This document shows positions 36,406 to 44,859 of a DNA stretch of 61,820 nucleotides, in pieces. This DNA comes from Clostridia bacterium. GTDB lineage: Bacteria > Bacillota > Clostridia > Oscillospirales > CAG-272. The translations under genes were made by a program, and so were the position numbers. Within the stretch, counting starts at the first letter, position 1, and each line of letters begins with the position of its first letter. The stretch covers positions 1-61,820 of the forward strand of contig JAFURQ010000012.1 in assembly GCA_017471825.1 (NCBI GenBank). Reading direction: 5' to 3'. The notes under the pieces are model-generated. The model ran no database searches and had not been told where the DNA came from. It saw nothing but the letters and a program-made list of their open reading frames with translations.

Positions 36406-37557
36406 ATGGGCGAAAACAATAAAAAAACACGCTTGAGATTCCTGCATTGCAGTGATATACATCTCGATATTCCATACATCGGTCTTTCCGCCGACAAAAG
36501 CGAGGAGCGCAGAAGGGCGCTTCGTTCGTCGTTTATGGGCCTTATGCAGTACGTCAGAGACAGCAGCATAGACGTCGTTCTTATGAGCGGCGACCTTTTC
36601 GACATACGCTACGCGACCAACGCAACGGCAGAGGTGCTTATCAGAGAGATTGCTAACTGCCCCGACGTCGTTTTCATAATCTCTCCTGGCAAGCACGACC
36701 ATTACAACGGCAATCCCATATACACCTCGGGCAGACTTCCCAAGAATTGCTACGTCTTCTCCTCTGACAAGCTCTCGCGCTTTGATTTCGAGGAATACAA
36801 CGTCACGGTTTACGGCTGGGCGTTTATGGACGACAAGCTCACGGAGAACCCCCTCGTTGACAGACACGTTGACGACGGCTCGAGGGTAAATATAGTTTGT
36901 GCATACGCAGACCTCGACGGCGACGTTGATTCGGACAGCTGTCCTATATCGGTATCGGCAATCAAGCGTTTCGGCGCCGATTACTACGCGCTCGGCTCGC
37001 GCCATGAGGCAAGCCGGTTCCATTCCGCCGGCGGCTCCAAGTACGCTTATTCCGGCTCTCTCGAATGTACGGGCTTCGACGAGCCCGGCTTCGGCGGTGC
37101 AAACGTTATTACCGTCACTTATACGGCGGGCGAGCTGTCGATAGAAACCAAGAGAGTCCCCTTCGGTCACGTGCGCTTTGAAACCGAGGAGCTCGATATA
37201 ACCGGAGTTAATACCAACAACGAGATAATCAGCAGAATCAGCCGCATGATAAGCCAGAAGAAGTACGATAACGAAACCGCGCTTCGCGTTGAGCTTGTCG
37301 GCTACACCGATCCGAGATTCAACGTTCCCACCGCGATAGAAAGCGATGCCTTCGGGCTCTATTTCTTCAATATGGTGGACAAAACCATTCCTCTGTACGG
37401 CACCGAGAGCCTGAAGCGCGATATGAGCGTAAAGGGCGAAATTTTCCGTAGCCTTTATCCCGATCTCACCTCAGCCGATGAGGAGCGCCGCCTGCTTGCT
37501 TCGCGTGCGTTCAGAGTTGCTCTTGCGGCTCTTGAGAACAAGGAGCTTCCTACATAA
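36406..37557 (+). CDS. SbcD/YhaO-like metallophosphoesterase with altered metal motifs
   Basis: A 383-residue calcineurin-fold protein of the DNA-repair exonuclease group. Motif I (FLHCSDIHLD) and motif II (LMSGDLFD) are normal. Motif III, usually GNHD, reads SPGKHDHY with Lys for the Asn. The last motif, usually GHxH, reads LGSRHE with Ser for the first metal-binding His. The C-terminal 130 residues match the beta-rich cap region of YhaO. Its usual partner, the SMC-like ATPase YhaN, is not adjacent, although it may lie elsewhere. The start has GGAGGT upstream. It is probably structurally intact but with weakened or changed catalysis; a non-nuclease role is possible. Confidence 0.8.
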   Translation: MGENNKKTRLRFLHCSDIHLDIPYIGLSADKSEERRRALRSSFMGLMQYVRDSSIDVVLMSGDLFDIRYATNATAEVLIREIANCPDVVFIISPGKHDHYNGNPIYTSGRLPKNCYVFSSDKLSRFDFEEYNVTVYGWAFMDDKLTENPLVDRHVDDGSRVNIVCAYADLDGDVDSDSCPISVSAIKRFGADYYALGSRHEASRFHSAGGSKYAYSGSLECTGFDEPGFGGANVITVTYTAGELSIETKRVPFGHVRFETEELDITGVNTNNEIISRISRMISQKKYDNETALRVELVGYTDPRFNVPTAIESDAFGLYFFNMVDKTIPLYGTESLKRDMSVKGEIFRSLYPDLTSADEERRLLASRAFRVALAALENKELPT

Positions 37558-37574
37558 TCAACTTAAAAGCAACA

Positions 37575-37605
37575 AAAAACCGATGCCTTGAATGCATCGG
37601 TTTTT
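37575..37605. terminator. Bidirectional terminator
   Basis: AAAAACCGATGC pairs with GCATCGGTTTTT over seven bases, between convergent genes ending at 37557 and 37610. Confidence 0.92.
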
Positions 37606-37609
37606 TTGT

Positions 37610-38551
37610 TTAAACATCGTTGTTTTGTAAACTATTATTTGCTTTTTTGCTAAATATTGTCCTGAAATCGAGCTGTGAGAGAATAACCGCGACAAAAACA
37701 ATTGCAGAGCCTGCGTATTCTCGGGGCGTCATTTTTTCACCGAGCAGGAGCGCTGCACCGACCACGCCGAAAACCGATTCGAGCGACAGAACAACAGACG
37801 CCGCGGTGGGATTGGAGCCGCGCTGACCTATTATCTGGAGAGTATAGGCGATACCGCTTGACATAATGCCGAGGAACAGAATGGGGAGCGTGTTGTCAAG
37901 AAGGACGGACACGGGGGTTGCGGGGTCAAAAATAAGAGCGGCGCCGCCGCTTACTATGCCGCAGGAAAGAAACTGTATGCAGGACATGCGCACTCCGTCG
38001 CACAGGGGAGAGAGTCTGTCTATTACGAGGATATGTATTGGGAACACAAGTGCACAGCAGAATGCTATAAGGTCTGCTGCCTCGAGCTTAAACTCGCCGT
38101 CGATACACAGAAAATAAAATCCGACAGCCGCTATAAGCACGCTTATCCACACGTTTATCGGCGCTCGCTTGCCGAGAAACAGGGAATAGACGGGAACGAG
38201 CACAACGTATATTGCGGTTATGAAAGAAACCTTTCCCGCGTCCGCCCCTGCCGCCATTCCGCTCTGCTGGAAGAAGGTCGCGACAGCGAGTATAACGCCG
38301 AGTATTGCGCCACCGATAAGCTCCGTGCGGCTGAAGTCTATCGGGCGCTTTTTTGAGAAGAGGTGGCGACCCGTGTGACTTAATTTATCGAAAATCGGTA
38401 TAATCAGGAAGAGAAAAACTGCCGCAACAATACTTCTTATCGCGTTGAGCGTCAGTGGCGGTATCGCTTCAGATGCCTTTTGCGCCGAAAAAGCAAAGCC
38501 CCATATAACAGCGGCGACAAGCAAAAGAAGCAGGGAGGTAAGCCTTCTCAT
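37610..38551 (-). CDS. EamA/DMT-family transporter
   Basis: A ten-segment drug/metabolite transporter-like membrane protein of 313 residues. Two EamA repeats are visible: LLLVAAVIWGFAFSAQKASE opening the first, and the second carrying YTLQIIGQRGSNPTAASVVL with the conserved SLESVFGVVGAALLLGE end typical of the family. The start at 38551 has AAAGGAG upstream; the open frame extends thirteen codons further without a site. It has its own promoter facing away from the YitT gene. Substrate unknown; relatives export amino acids or metabolites. Confidence 0.88.
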   Translation of the reverse strand: MRRLTSLLLLLVAAVIWGFAFSAQKASEAIPPLTLNAIRSIVAAVFLFLIIPIFDKLSHTGRHLFSKKRPIDFSRTELIGGAILGVILAVATFFQQSGMAAGADAGKVSFITAIYVVLVPVYSLFLGKRAPINVWISVLIAAVGFYFLCIDGEFKLEAADLIAFCCALVFPIHILVIDRLSPLCDGVRMSCIQFLSCGIVSGGAALIFDPATPVSVLLDNTLPILFLGIMSSGIAYTLQIIGQRGSNPTAASVVLSLESVFGVVGAALLLGEKMTPREYAGSAIVFVAVILSQLDFRTIFSKKANNSLQNNDV

Positions 38552-38580
38552 ATTTTCTCCTTTCAAATCATATATCACAT

Positions 38581-38609
38581 ATTTTAGCACTTACGAGCTC
38601 TAATGTCAA
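38581..38609 (-). promoter_or_regulatory. Promoter of the EamA transporter gene
   Basis: On the minus strand TTGACA (38609-38604), 17 bp, TAAAAT (38586-38581). Confidence 0.75.
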
Positions 38610-38623
38610 GCAAAAAAACCGTG

Positions 38624-38652
38624 TTGACAAAGTCGCGTTTTGGTTGTAAAAT
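38624..38652 (+). promoter_or_regulatory. Promoter of the YitT-PL8 unit
   Basis: TTGACA (38624-38629), 17 bp, TAAAAT (38647-38652). Confidence 0.75.
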
Positions 38653-38716
38653 ATATACAATATATTTTGATTGTACGGTTATACTGTCGCCCTGCGGCGA
38701 CGAAATGGAGATTGCT

Positions 38717-39673
38717 ATGAACAAGCTTTTTAATTATAGGGAGAGCCTTATCGGTGCGCTGAAAAACGGCGGACTCGTTATTCTCGGCTCGATTATATTG
38801 GCGTTTGGCGTTGCGGTTTTTATCGTTCCGTTTGATCTTGTAACGGGCGGTATTTCCGGACTTTCCATAGCGCTTGCGGCGGCGATTCCCGTCGAATTTT
38901 TGACGGTTGACGTGTGGGTAACCGTTATAACCTGGATAGTTTTCTTTGTTGGACTGATTTTTCTTGGCAAGGCATTTGCTCTTAAAACGCTTATTTCCAC
39001 GATAGTCTATCCGATAGCGCTCTCATCCTTTATGCGTATGCTTACACCCGATTTCCTCGGTGGAATTTTCGACCTGACGAAATATACGGCAAGTGAGGGC
39101 GGTGAGGCAAACATTGCCGTGGCGCTGATTTGCGGCATTTTCGGCGGTACTCTCGTCGGCACCGGCTGTGCTGTGACCTTCCGCGGCGGAGGCTCAACGG
39201 GCGGACTTGACGTCATTGCGCTCATAGCGGCGAAGTATATAAAGAGCGTAAAAAGCTCGGTATTGGTTTTCATTTTTGACGCCGCCGTTGTAATTACGGG
39301 ACTTTTCGTTATGAAAAACATCATAATGTGTTTGATTGGAATCGCATCCGCATTCGTTGTCGCACTGGTTATAGACAAGGTTTTTCTCGGGGAATCAAAG
39401 GCGTTTATCGCTCACATTGTTTCGGATAAATATGAGGAAATCAACGATGCGATAATCAACAGACTTGAGCGCGGAAGCACCATAATAAACGCGACCGGCG
39501 GCTACTCAGGAAGTGAAAAGCGTATGATAATGGTATCGTTCACTATGTCGCAATACGCCGCATTTCTCGCAATTATCAGCTCGATTGACCGCAACGCATT
39601 TGTGACAATTCACCGTGCTCACGAGATAGAGGGCGAGGGCTGGACAAAGTACGACGTAAAGAAGAAAAAATAA
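38717..39673 (+). CDS. YitT-family membrane protein (DUF161 + DUF2179)
   Basis: A 318-residue integral membrane protein of unknown transport role. Five or so transmembrane segments (about 15-235) include the family signature FDLVTGGISGLSIAL, and a second glycine-rich stretch FRGGGSTGGLDVIALI. The soluble C-terminal DUF2179 domain (about 240-315) contains RLERGSTIINATGGYSG, typical of the family. The start at 38717 is preferred because GGAGATTGCT precedes it. The PL8 gene begins 21 nt after its stop, so the two are likely one transcript, an association I do not recognise from characterised systems. Confidence 0.87.
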   Translation: MNKLFNYRESLIGALKNGGLVILGSIILAFGVAVFIVPFDLVTGGISGLSIALAAAIPVEFLTVDVWVTVITWIVFFVGLIFLGKAFALKTLISTIVYPIALSSFMRMLTPDFLGGIFDLTKYTASEGGEANIAVALICGIFGGTLVGTGCAVTFRGGGSTGGLDVIALIAAKYIKSVKSSVLVFIFDAAVVITGLFVMKNIIMCLIGIASAFVVALVIDKVFLGESKAFIAHIVSDKYEEINDAIINRLERGSTIINATGGYSGSEKRMIMVSFTMSQYAAFLAIISSIDRNAFVTIHRAHEIEGEGWTKYDVKKKK

Positions 39674-39694
39674 AATTTAATCGGAGAAACGGTT

Positions 39695-42433
39695 ATGAGA
39701 TACGATGGCTTTACAAAAGAGGACGAGGTAAGGTTTATTGAGCTTACCGCGCTCGGTGTAACGGCGCTTTACATTTACACGGACAAGCTCATTTCGTGCG
39801 GTGTACGTACTACCTACGGTGAGTCGGCAGATGAGCGCGCTATTGCATATTCGGGCGAGATGTATGCACCCGTGTCGCTTTTTGTGCGTTTTCTCGGCGC
39901 GTCGTGCAGTGATAACGGTACCGGCGTTACTCTAAGCCTTGGTGACAGATGCGTTGACTTGCGCTACGAGAGAAAGACGGGATATTTGCCCGTCGCGGCA
40001 ACCTGCTCGGCTCTCGGGCTTTATACGAAGCAGCTCTGCGAGGGAGGCTTCATTCTGATAGGTGATAAGGAGCGTGTGGATGCTATCGCATCTGATGAGG
40101 TGCTCGTCAAGGCAGGACCGTATGCTTTGTTCGGCGATTACGATACCGCAGGCTTTACCGACGAGGATTACGAGGCTGTGGCGAAAAATTTCCACGATAG
40201 GCTCGTCGGCACCGAGCAAACCAATGACGTGAACAATCCTCTTGTGAGGGACAAGCTTGCCAAAATAAATGAGAGGTGTGCAAGCGCGCTTGCGGGCCTT
40301 GACCGATCGGGTGACCCGATAGTGCTTTGGGGTGACAAACCCCTGCGCGACACTGAGGACGGCGCACGGCAGTATTCCTTCCTTCGCTCTCTTGCTGTTG
40401 CCTACGGTACCTACGGCAGTGATTACTACGGCGATAAATCGGTTTTTGACGATATAATCTATTCACTTGAATGGATGTACCGCCACGCATACGGCGAGGA
40501 CATGATAGCAGGACACGGCTGGCGCGACCCCAAGCTCCCTAACTGGTGGTATATGTACATAGGAGCGCCCGAGCATCTCGCTGATATTCTTCTTATACTT
40601 TACAGAGAAATCTCGCTTGAGGACAGGCGCAGGTACCTCAAATGCTTCGAGTGGATCGCAAGCTGGATGTGCCTCGGTCCAAATTGGAGAATGACGAGAA
40701 TAAAGATATGTACCGAGTACGGTATTCTTCTGCACGAGCCGAAGTATCTTATTCAGGAGGCGCAGGACTTTGACGCGCTGCTTCAGGTTAAACGACTCGA
40801 CTACGTGGATTTCACTCACACATATCCTCACAATATGTCCTATGGCGGCATTTATATGAGCCGTTTGGTGTATATCGCGTCGGTGCTTGCAGGCTCTCCG
40901 ATTGAATATAACAGCCCGAACTCCTATAAGCAGTTCAATCGCATCAAATATATGTACGAGCCCGCTATGTATAAGGGACAGGCGTTCTTTATGCTCGCAG
41001 GCAGATATACCAAGCAGCTGGTTGAAGCAGCAAAGTCGGCAGACTTCCTTTGCCACACTCTCTCGATGATCGGTGTTTACGGTGAGGACGAGGACGCGTA
41101 TATCAAGCAGTTCCTCAAGAGAAGCTCGGCAAACCCAATTTTCCGTGATACGATACTGAAAAATGCATCCTTCGTCGACCTCGCAAGGTTTGAGCAGATA
41201 CTCGCCGACGAGTCGATTCCGTACGAGTATTACTACGAGTACGCTCACGCGTGGTATACGGGCGACAGAGCCGCACAGCACAGAAACAACTACGCCGTCG
41301 GTATCGCCATGGCATCAAACCGCCACATAAACTACGAGTCGATACTGCACGAGAACAAGACGGGCTGGTATACGGGCGACGGAGCCTTCCACCTCTATAC
41401 GAGCTACGACACCAATCAGTATGACGGCGACAATTTCATTAATAATATAAATATAGCCTACCGATTCCCCGGTACAACCGAGGACATGCAAGAGAGGGTG
41501 TCGCGCGGAATATGCTTCAATCCCTGGAAGGCGCCCAATGATTTCGCGGGATCGATACAGGTGGACAGTAAATATATCACCGCCGGTATGGAATTCATAT
41601 CCGAGTACTGTGACGAGGACACGCAGCAGTACGACGAGGTCAGGGGCTGGAGCCGTGCGGAGCACCACAACGACCTCACCTGCAGGAAGGCTTGGTTCTG
41701 CTTCGATAACGAGGTGGTTCTTCTCGGCGCGGGCATAACCTCTACTATGAGCTCTCCCGTAAACACCATCGCCGCTCACCGCAGAATAGTGAACGACGAG
41801 AGTCTCTCACAGCTCGTGAGGTACGGAGGCGAGCTCGCCGAGCTCGAAAAGTCGGAATTTGAGAGAAGATACAAAAATCCGGACTACGTTCTCTGGCAGG
41901 GACACGCAGGCTTCGTCTTCCTTGAAAACACCAACCTCTACGTCAGCAGATATAATTACACGACGAGCAAGGAGCAGCCCTATCTCGAGCTTCGAATAGA
42001 GCACGGCGCAAATCCGACGAACGCATCCTATGCCTACGCCGTTATCCCTTATGCCGATGAAGAAACACTCGACCGTTACTCAAAATCGCCCGATGTATGT
42101 ATAATTTCTAACACCAAAGCTCTGCAAGCGGTGAAGGAATCTACCATCGGTATCACGGGTATGGTATTCTATGAGGCAGGTGAGTGTGAGGGTGTAAAAG
42201 TTGACACGGGTGCCATCGTAATGCTTAAAGAATGCGGTGGAGTGCTTGAATTTTCGATTTGCGACCCCACGCAAAAGCAGACCGAGCTTTCGGTATCGAT
42301 TAGCGGCTCGCTTGAGCCGGTCGACGCTGACGATAAGGTGAGCGTTTCTGTAAACGGCGACTGTGTGAAATTGAAAATAAATTGTGCGGACTCAATGGGT
42401 GCTCCCTTCAGAGCAAGGTTCAGGAGGGGGTAG
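39695..42433 (+). CDS. Polysaccharide lyase family 8-like protein, cytosolic
   Basis: A 912-residue single-unit homologue of each half of the double protein at 8465-13966. An N-terminal copper-amine-oxidase-N-like domain (about 50-125; GEMYAPVSLFVRFLG) precedes the alpha/alpha-toroid with Asn283 (LPNWWYMYIGAP), His375 and Tyr383 (FTHTYPHNMSYG), and the sandwich marks GWYTGDGAFHLY and YRFPGTTED. His and Tyr have the same positions here as in unit 2 of the double protein when that unit is counted from Met925. No signal peptide, so it is predicted to act on imported oligosaccharides. CGGAG precedes the ATG. Follows yitT by 21 nt and overlaps the convergent amidase-fold gene by 14 bp. Substrate unknown; PL8 members act on hyaluronan, chondroitin and xanthan. 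Confidence 0.85.
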   Translation: MRYDGFTKEDEVRFIELTALGVTALYIYTDKLISCGVRTTYGESADERAIAYSGEMYAPVSLFVRFLGASCSDNGTGVTLSLGDRCVDLRYERKTGYLPVAATCSALGLYTKQLCEGGFILIGDKERVDAIASDEVLVKAGPYALFGDYDTAGFTDEDYEAVAKNFHDRLVGTEQTNDVNNPLVRDKLAKINERCASALAGLDRSGDPIVLWGDKPLRDTEDGARQYSFLRSLAVAYGTYGSDYYGDKSVFDDIIYSLEWMYRHAYGEDMIAGHGWRDPKLPNWWYMYIGAPEHLADILLILYREISLEDRRRYLKCFEWIASWMCLGPNWRMTRIKICTEYGILLHEPKYLIQEAQDFDALLQVKRLDYVDFTHTYPHNMSYGGIYMSRLVYIASVLAGSPIEYNSPNSYKQFNRIKYMYEPAMYKGQAFFMLAGRYTKQLVEAAKSADFLCHTLSMIGVYGEDEDAYIKQFLKRSSANPIFRDTILKNASFVDLARFEQILADESIPYEYYYEYAHAWYTGDRAAQHRNNYAVGIAMASNRHINYESILHENKTGWYTGDGAFHLYTSYDTNQYDGDNFINNINIAYRFPGTTEDMQERVSRGICFNPWKAPNDFAGSIQVDSKYITAGMEFISEYCDEDTQQYDEVRGWSRAEHHNDLTCRKAWFCFDNEVVLLGAGITSTMSSPVNTIAAHRRIVNDESLSQLVRYGGELAELEKSEFERRYKNPDYVLWQGHAGFVFLENTNLYVSRYNYTTSKEQPYLELRIEHGANPTNASYAYAVIPYADEETLDRYSKSPDVCIISNTKALQAVKESTIGITGMVFYEAGECEGVKVDTGAIVMLKECGGVLEFSICDPTQKQTELSVSISGSLEPVDADDKVSVSVNGDCVKLKINCADSMGAPFRARFRRG

Positions 42434-43013
42434 TCTCACTCTCGGCTGAAGGCTCAGCCGGCGTATCCTCAGGAGCTTCGCTCTCGGGATTCAGTATCCT
42501 TTCGTAGCAGCTGTAACTGTCTGCCATTTCGAAGCGCACGCCGAGAATTTTTATAAACCGTGCGAAATCGTATTCGTAGGTGGAGAGCGGTCTGCCGTAG
42601 GCATTGTCCGTCTGTGCGGCAACGAGCGTATCCGCACCGTCAAAGCCGACGACAAGGAGTGTGTGGTAATAGCCCTCCTCATTGCGACCGAGCTGTATGA
42701 CGTCGCCTATTTCAAGCTCGTCAATTCCCGCAGCTCTGCCAAAGGGGCCGACACCCTCGTTTGAGGTCATAAAATTGTAGAAAAAGTCCACGCCCGTCCA
42801 GGATGGCGATCTCTCGTTCAGGGAAATATAGTACCATCCGTACGTGGGGGTGTAATTCATCTCGCAGGAGCCTGCGTATATGGCCTGAGAAACGAAATTG
42901 GTGCAATTTCCGCCAATTCCTGCGAAATTTGAAAACAGCGGATTTTGCGCAAAGGCAAATTTTCTTGCATAGGTTACCGCGTTTTCGCGTAAATATGGCT
43001 TTTGTACAAGCAT
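42420..43013 (-). CDS. Amidase_6-type putative papain-like amidase
   Basis: A 197-residue protein matching the putative amidase domain found in clostridial spore and cell-wall proteins. It has RENAVTYARKFAFAQNP, then the catalytic-Cys motif GGNCTNFVSQAIY, and the His motif GYYHTLLVVG. No signal peptide is seen, which is unusual for a wall-acting enzyme; the C-terminal 25 residues are a Pro/Glu/Ser/Thr-rich tail. The start at 43013 gives a seven-base spacing from AGAGG; an ATG two codons earlier is too close to it. The end overlaps the convergent PL8 gene by 14 bp. Confidence 0.78.
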   Translation of the reverse strand: MLVQKPYLRENAVTYARKFAFAQNPLFSNFAGIGGNCTNFVSQAIYAGSCEMNYTPTYGWYYISLNERSPSWTGVDFFYNFMTSNEGVGPFGRAAGIDELEIGDVIQLGRNEEGYYHTLLVVGFDGADTLVAAQTDNAYGRPLSTYEYDFARFIKILGVRFEMADSYSCYERILNPESEAPEDTPAEPSAESETTPS

Positions 43014-43084
43014 AAGCATACCTCTTTGGTTGAATTTTACACTCACATAATATTCAGAAAAATAATTTTTGTGAGAAATTCGTA

Positions 43085-43113
43085 TTGTAATGCGGAAAAG
43101 AATAATGTATAAT
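43085..43113 (+). promoter_or_regulatory. Promoter of the GMP synthase gene
   Basis: TTGTAA (43085-43090), 17 bp, TATAAT (43108-43113). The leader is only about 30 nt, so there is no room for a purine riboswitch. Confidence 0.7.
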
Positions 43114-43149
43114 TAAATATCATAAAATCAAAAGTTCGGAGGAAAAAAG

Positions 43150-44151
43150 ATGGATTCCAACAAAAGACCCGAGGATATGGCGCGCATAACTACAAAGGAG
43201 CTTGCCGATGCGTTTATCGCGGAGCAGGTTGCTTTGGTAAGAGAGCAGGTCGGAGATAAGAAGGTTCTTCTTGCCCTTTCCGGCGGTGTTGACAGCTCGG
43301 TTGTTGCCGCGCTTCTTATCAAGGCTATTGGCAAGCAGCTCGTCTGCGTTCACGTCAATCACGGTCTTATGCGCAAGGACGAGTCCGAGAACGTTATAAA
43401 GATATTCAAGGACGAGCTCGATGCAAATCTGATTTACGTAGATGCTACCGACAGATTCCTTAATCTTCTCGCCGGTGTATCCGACCCCGAGAGAAAGAGA
43501 AAAATCATAGGTGCGGAATTTATAAACGTTTTTGCCGACGAGGCGAGAGCGCTTGAGGGAATATCATTTCTCGCGCAGGGAACCATTTACCCCGATATAC
43601 TCGAGAGCATAAAGCAGGCAGAGGGCAAGAAGGCGGTCAAATCCCACCACAACGTGGGCGGACTTCCCGAGGATCTCGATTTTGAGCTCGTCGAGCCCAT
43701 AAAGCTGTTGTTTAAGGACGAGGTGCGCGTCGTTGGCGAGGCGCTCGGTCTTCCTCACGCGATGGTATACCGTCAGCCGTTCCCCGGCCCCGGTCTCGGT
43801 GTCCGTTGCCTTGGTGCTATCACTCGCGACAGGCTCGAGGCTCTGCGCGAGGCAGATGCCATTCTTCGCGATGAATTTGACAAATGCGGTCTTGCCGAAA
43901 AGGTATGGCAGTATTTCGTTGCCGTTCCCGACATCAAGAGCGTAGGTGTAAAGGACGACAGCCGCTACGAGGGCTGGCCCGCAATAATCCGCGCCGTTAA
44001 CACCACCGACGCTATGACCGCCACGATAGAGGAAATCCCTTACCCCGTGTTGCATAAAATCACCGCCCGAATCACCTCAGAGGTTCCCGGTATCAACCGC
44101 GTTCTCCTTGATTTGACCCCGAAGCCTACGGGAACAATAGAGTGGGAATAA
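43150..44151 (+). CDS. GMP synthase, ATP-pyrophosphatase part only
   Basis: Aminates XMP to GMP using ATP. The 333-residue protein begins just ahead of the synthetase domain (FIAEQVALVREQVGDKKV). It carries the PP-loop LLALSGGVDSSVV, the FLAQGTIYPDILES segment, the GLPHAMVYRQPFPGPGLG motif and the dimerisation domain ending GTIEWE, all as in GuaA. The N-terminal class-I glutamine amidotransferase domain (about 190 residues) of usual bacterial GuaA is absent. The gene has its own promoter and a GGAGG site, so it is not a broken fragment. A separate glutaminase subunit, as in archaea, or direct use of ammonia is implied. Confidence 0.9.
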   Translation: MDSNKRPEDMARITTKELADAFIAEQVALVREQVGDKKVLLALSGGVDSSVVAALLIKAIGKQLVCVHVNHGLMRKDESENVIKIFKDELDANLIYVDATDRFLNLLAGVSDPERKRKIIGAEFINVFADEARALEGISFLAQGTIYPDILESIKQAEGKKAVKSHHNVGGLPEDLDFELVEPIKLLFKDEVRVVGEALGLPHAMVYRQPFPGPGLGVRCLGAITRDRLEALREADAILRDEFDKCGLAEKVWQYFVAVPDIKSVGVKDDSRYEGWPAIIRAVNTTDAMTATIEEIPYPVLHKITARITSEVPGINRVLLDLTPKPTGTIEWE

Positions 44152-44154
44152 TAA

Positions 44155-44191
44155 ATTTTGTGACCGAACAACTTAGTTCAGCTTACAAAAT
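44155..44191 (+). other. Hairpin downstream of the GMP synthase gene
   Basis: ATTTTGTGA (44155-44163) pairs with TTACAAAAT (44183-44191), enclosing GAAC (44166-44169) with GTTC (44176-44179). No U-run follows the outer stem. It may be a 3' stabilising structure or a weak terminator. Confidence 0.35.
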
Positions 44192-44310
44192 ACAAAACTA
44201 AATATCCTAATAAGGAGTCTTGTCCGAGATTATGCACTCGTTATACCCTAGCGACTTGACAGACAGTAAAATGAATGCTTCTCCGCAAGGAGAAAGGATT
44301 GGGAGCTTAT

Positions 44311-44592
44311 ATGGATTTTGATTTGGGAGTATATAACTTTACGAAGCGGGAGCTCAGGGTGCGCCAGGAGGCGCTTGACGGGTGTGTTTCAGCAGGTGAT
44401 GTCGAGGGCGCCGTGGAATGGCTTCGCGTGATACTCGAGCTGATAAACAAAATTCCGCTGAAGAATTTTGCCTACCGCGATATGCGCGAGTATGCTATAT
44501 CCTTTTACCGCGACTGTATTCGTCGAGTGTTCTCGCTCGGCGTGCCGCTCGACGAGAGGTACTATGTGGTGCGAGGGGAAAGCATAAAATAA
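44311..44592 (+). CDS. Small hypothetical protein, 93 residues
   Basis: Not recognised. It opens MDFDLGVYNFTKRELRVRQE and is predicted to be mostly helical and charged, with an EWLRVILELINKIPLKNF amphipathic stretch in the middle and RDMREYAISFYRDCIRRVF towards the end. GGGAG precedes the ATG at 44311, the only supported start. No clear promoter was found in the 150 bases upstream. A remnant of a DUF4097 protein follows. It may be a helical adaptor-type protein, but no function is claimed. Confidence 0.55.
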   Translation: MDFDLGVYNFTKRELRVRQEALDGCVSAGDVEGAVEWLRVILELINKIPLKNFAYRDMREYAISFYRDCIRRVFSLGVPLDERYYVVRGESIK

Positions 44593-44639
44593 CAGTAAAA
44601 AAGTTATTCTTCGAAGCCTACGGCAAAGCTTCGGTCTGA

Positions 44640-44786
44640 CGAACAGAAACTGCATATAAGCCCGCTTACCGCAAGGTGTTTATACCTGGAACAAGCACCG
44701 GCAACGTAGACGTTACGAAAACCACAACCGGAGGTATATGTGAGATAACCACCGGCACCGGAGATATTGAAATAACCGTTGGTTAA
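44640..44786 (+). pseudogene. C-terminal remnant of a DUF4097 (putative adhesin) protein
   Basis: An open frame without a start codon from 44640 to the stop at 44784-44786. The product includes VFIPGTSTGNVDVTKTTTGG followed by CEITTGTGDIEITVG, the T-S-T-G-D/N-V repeat of DUF4097 beta-helix proteins, and ends as those proteins do. A TGA stands directly upstream and no frame continues the domain. The bulk of the gene is lost, and the fragment is still followed by a good terminator. Confidence 0.6.
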
Positions 44787-44802
44787 AGCTTTGGTTTAAC
44801 CC

Positions 44803-44840
44803 AAAAAAGCCTCGCGGAGTGCCGCGAGGCTTTTGTGTTT
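44803..44840. terminator. Terminator
   Basis: GCCTCGCGG (44809-44817) pairs with CCGCGAGGC (44822-44830), with A and T runs on the two sides; between the DUF4097 remnant and the convergent oxidoreductase gene. Confidence 0.9.
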
Positions 44841-44859
44841 TTATGGGGTGAAAAACGCG

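Noticed and set aside
43019-43046. Longer N-terminus for the amidase-fold protein giving a signal sequence
   Set aside because: The extra residues are not hydrophobic and no ribosome-binding site precedes them.
44418-44639. A 73-codon frame overlapping the 93-residue protein
   Set aside because: It overlaps the better-supported gene in another frame and lacks a ribosome-binding site.
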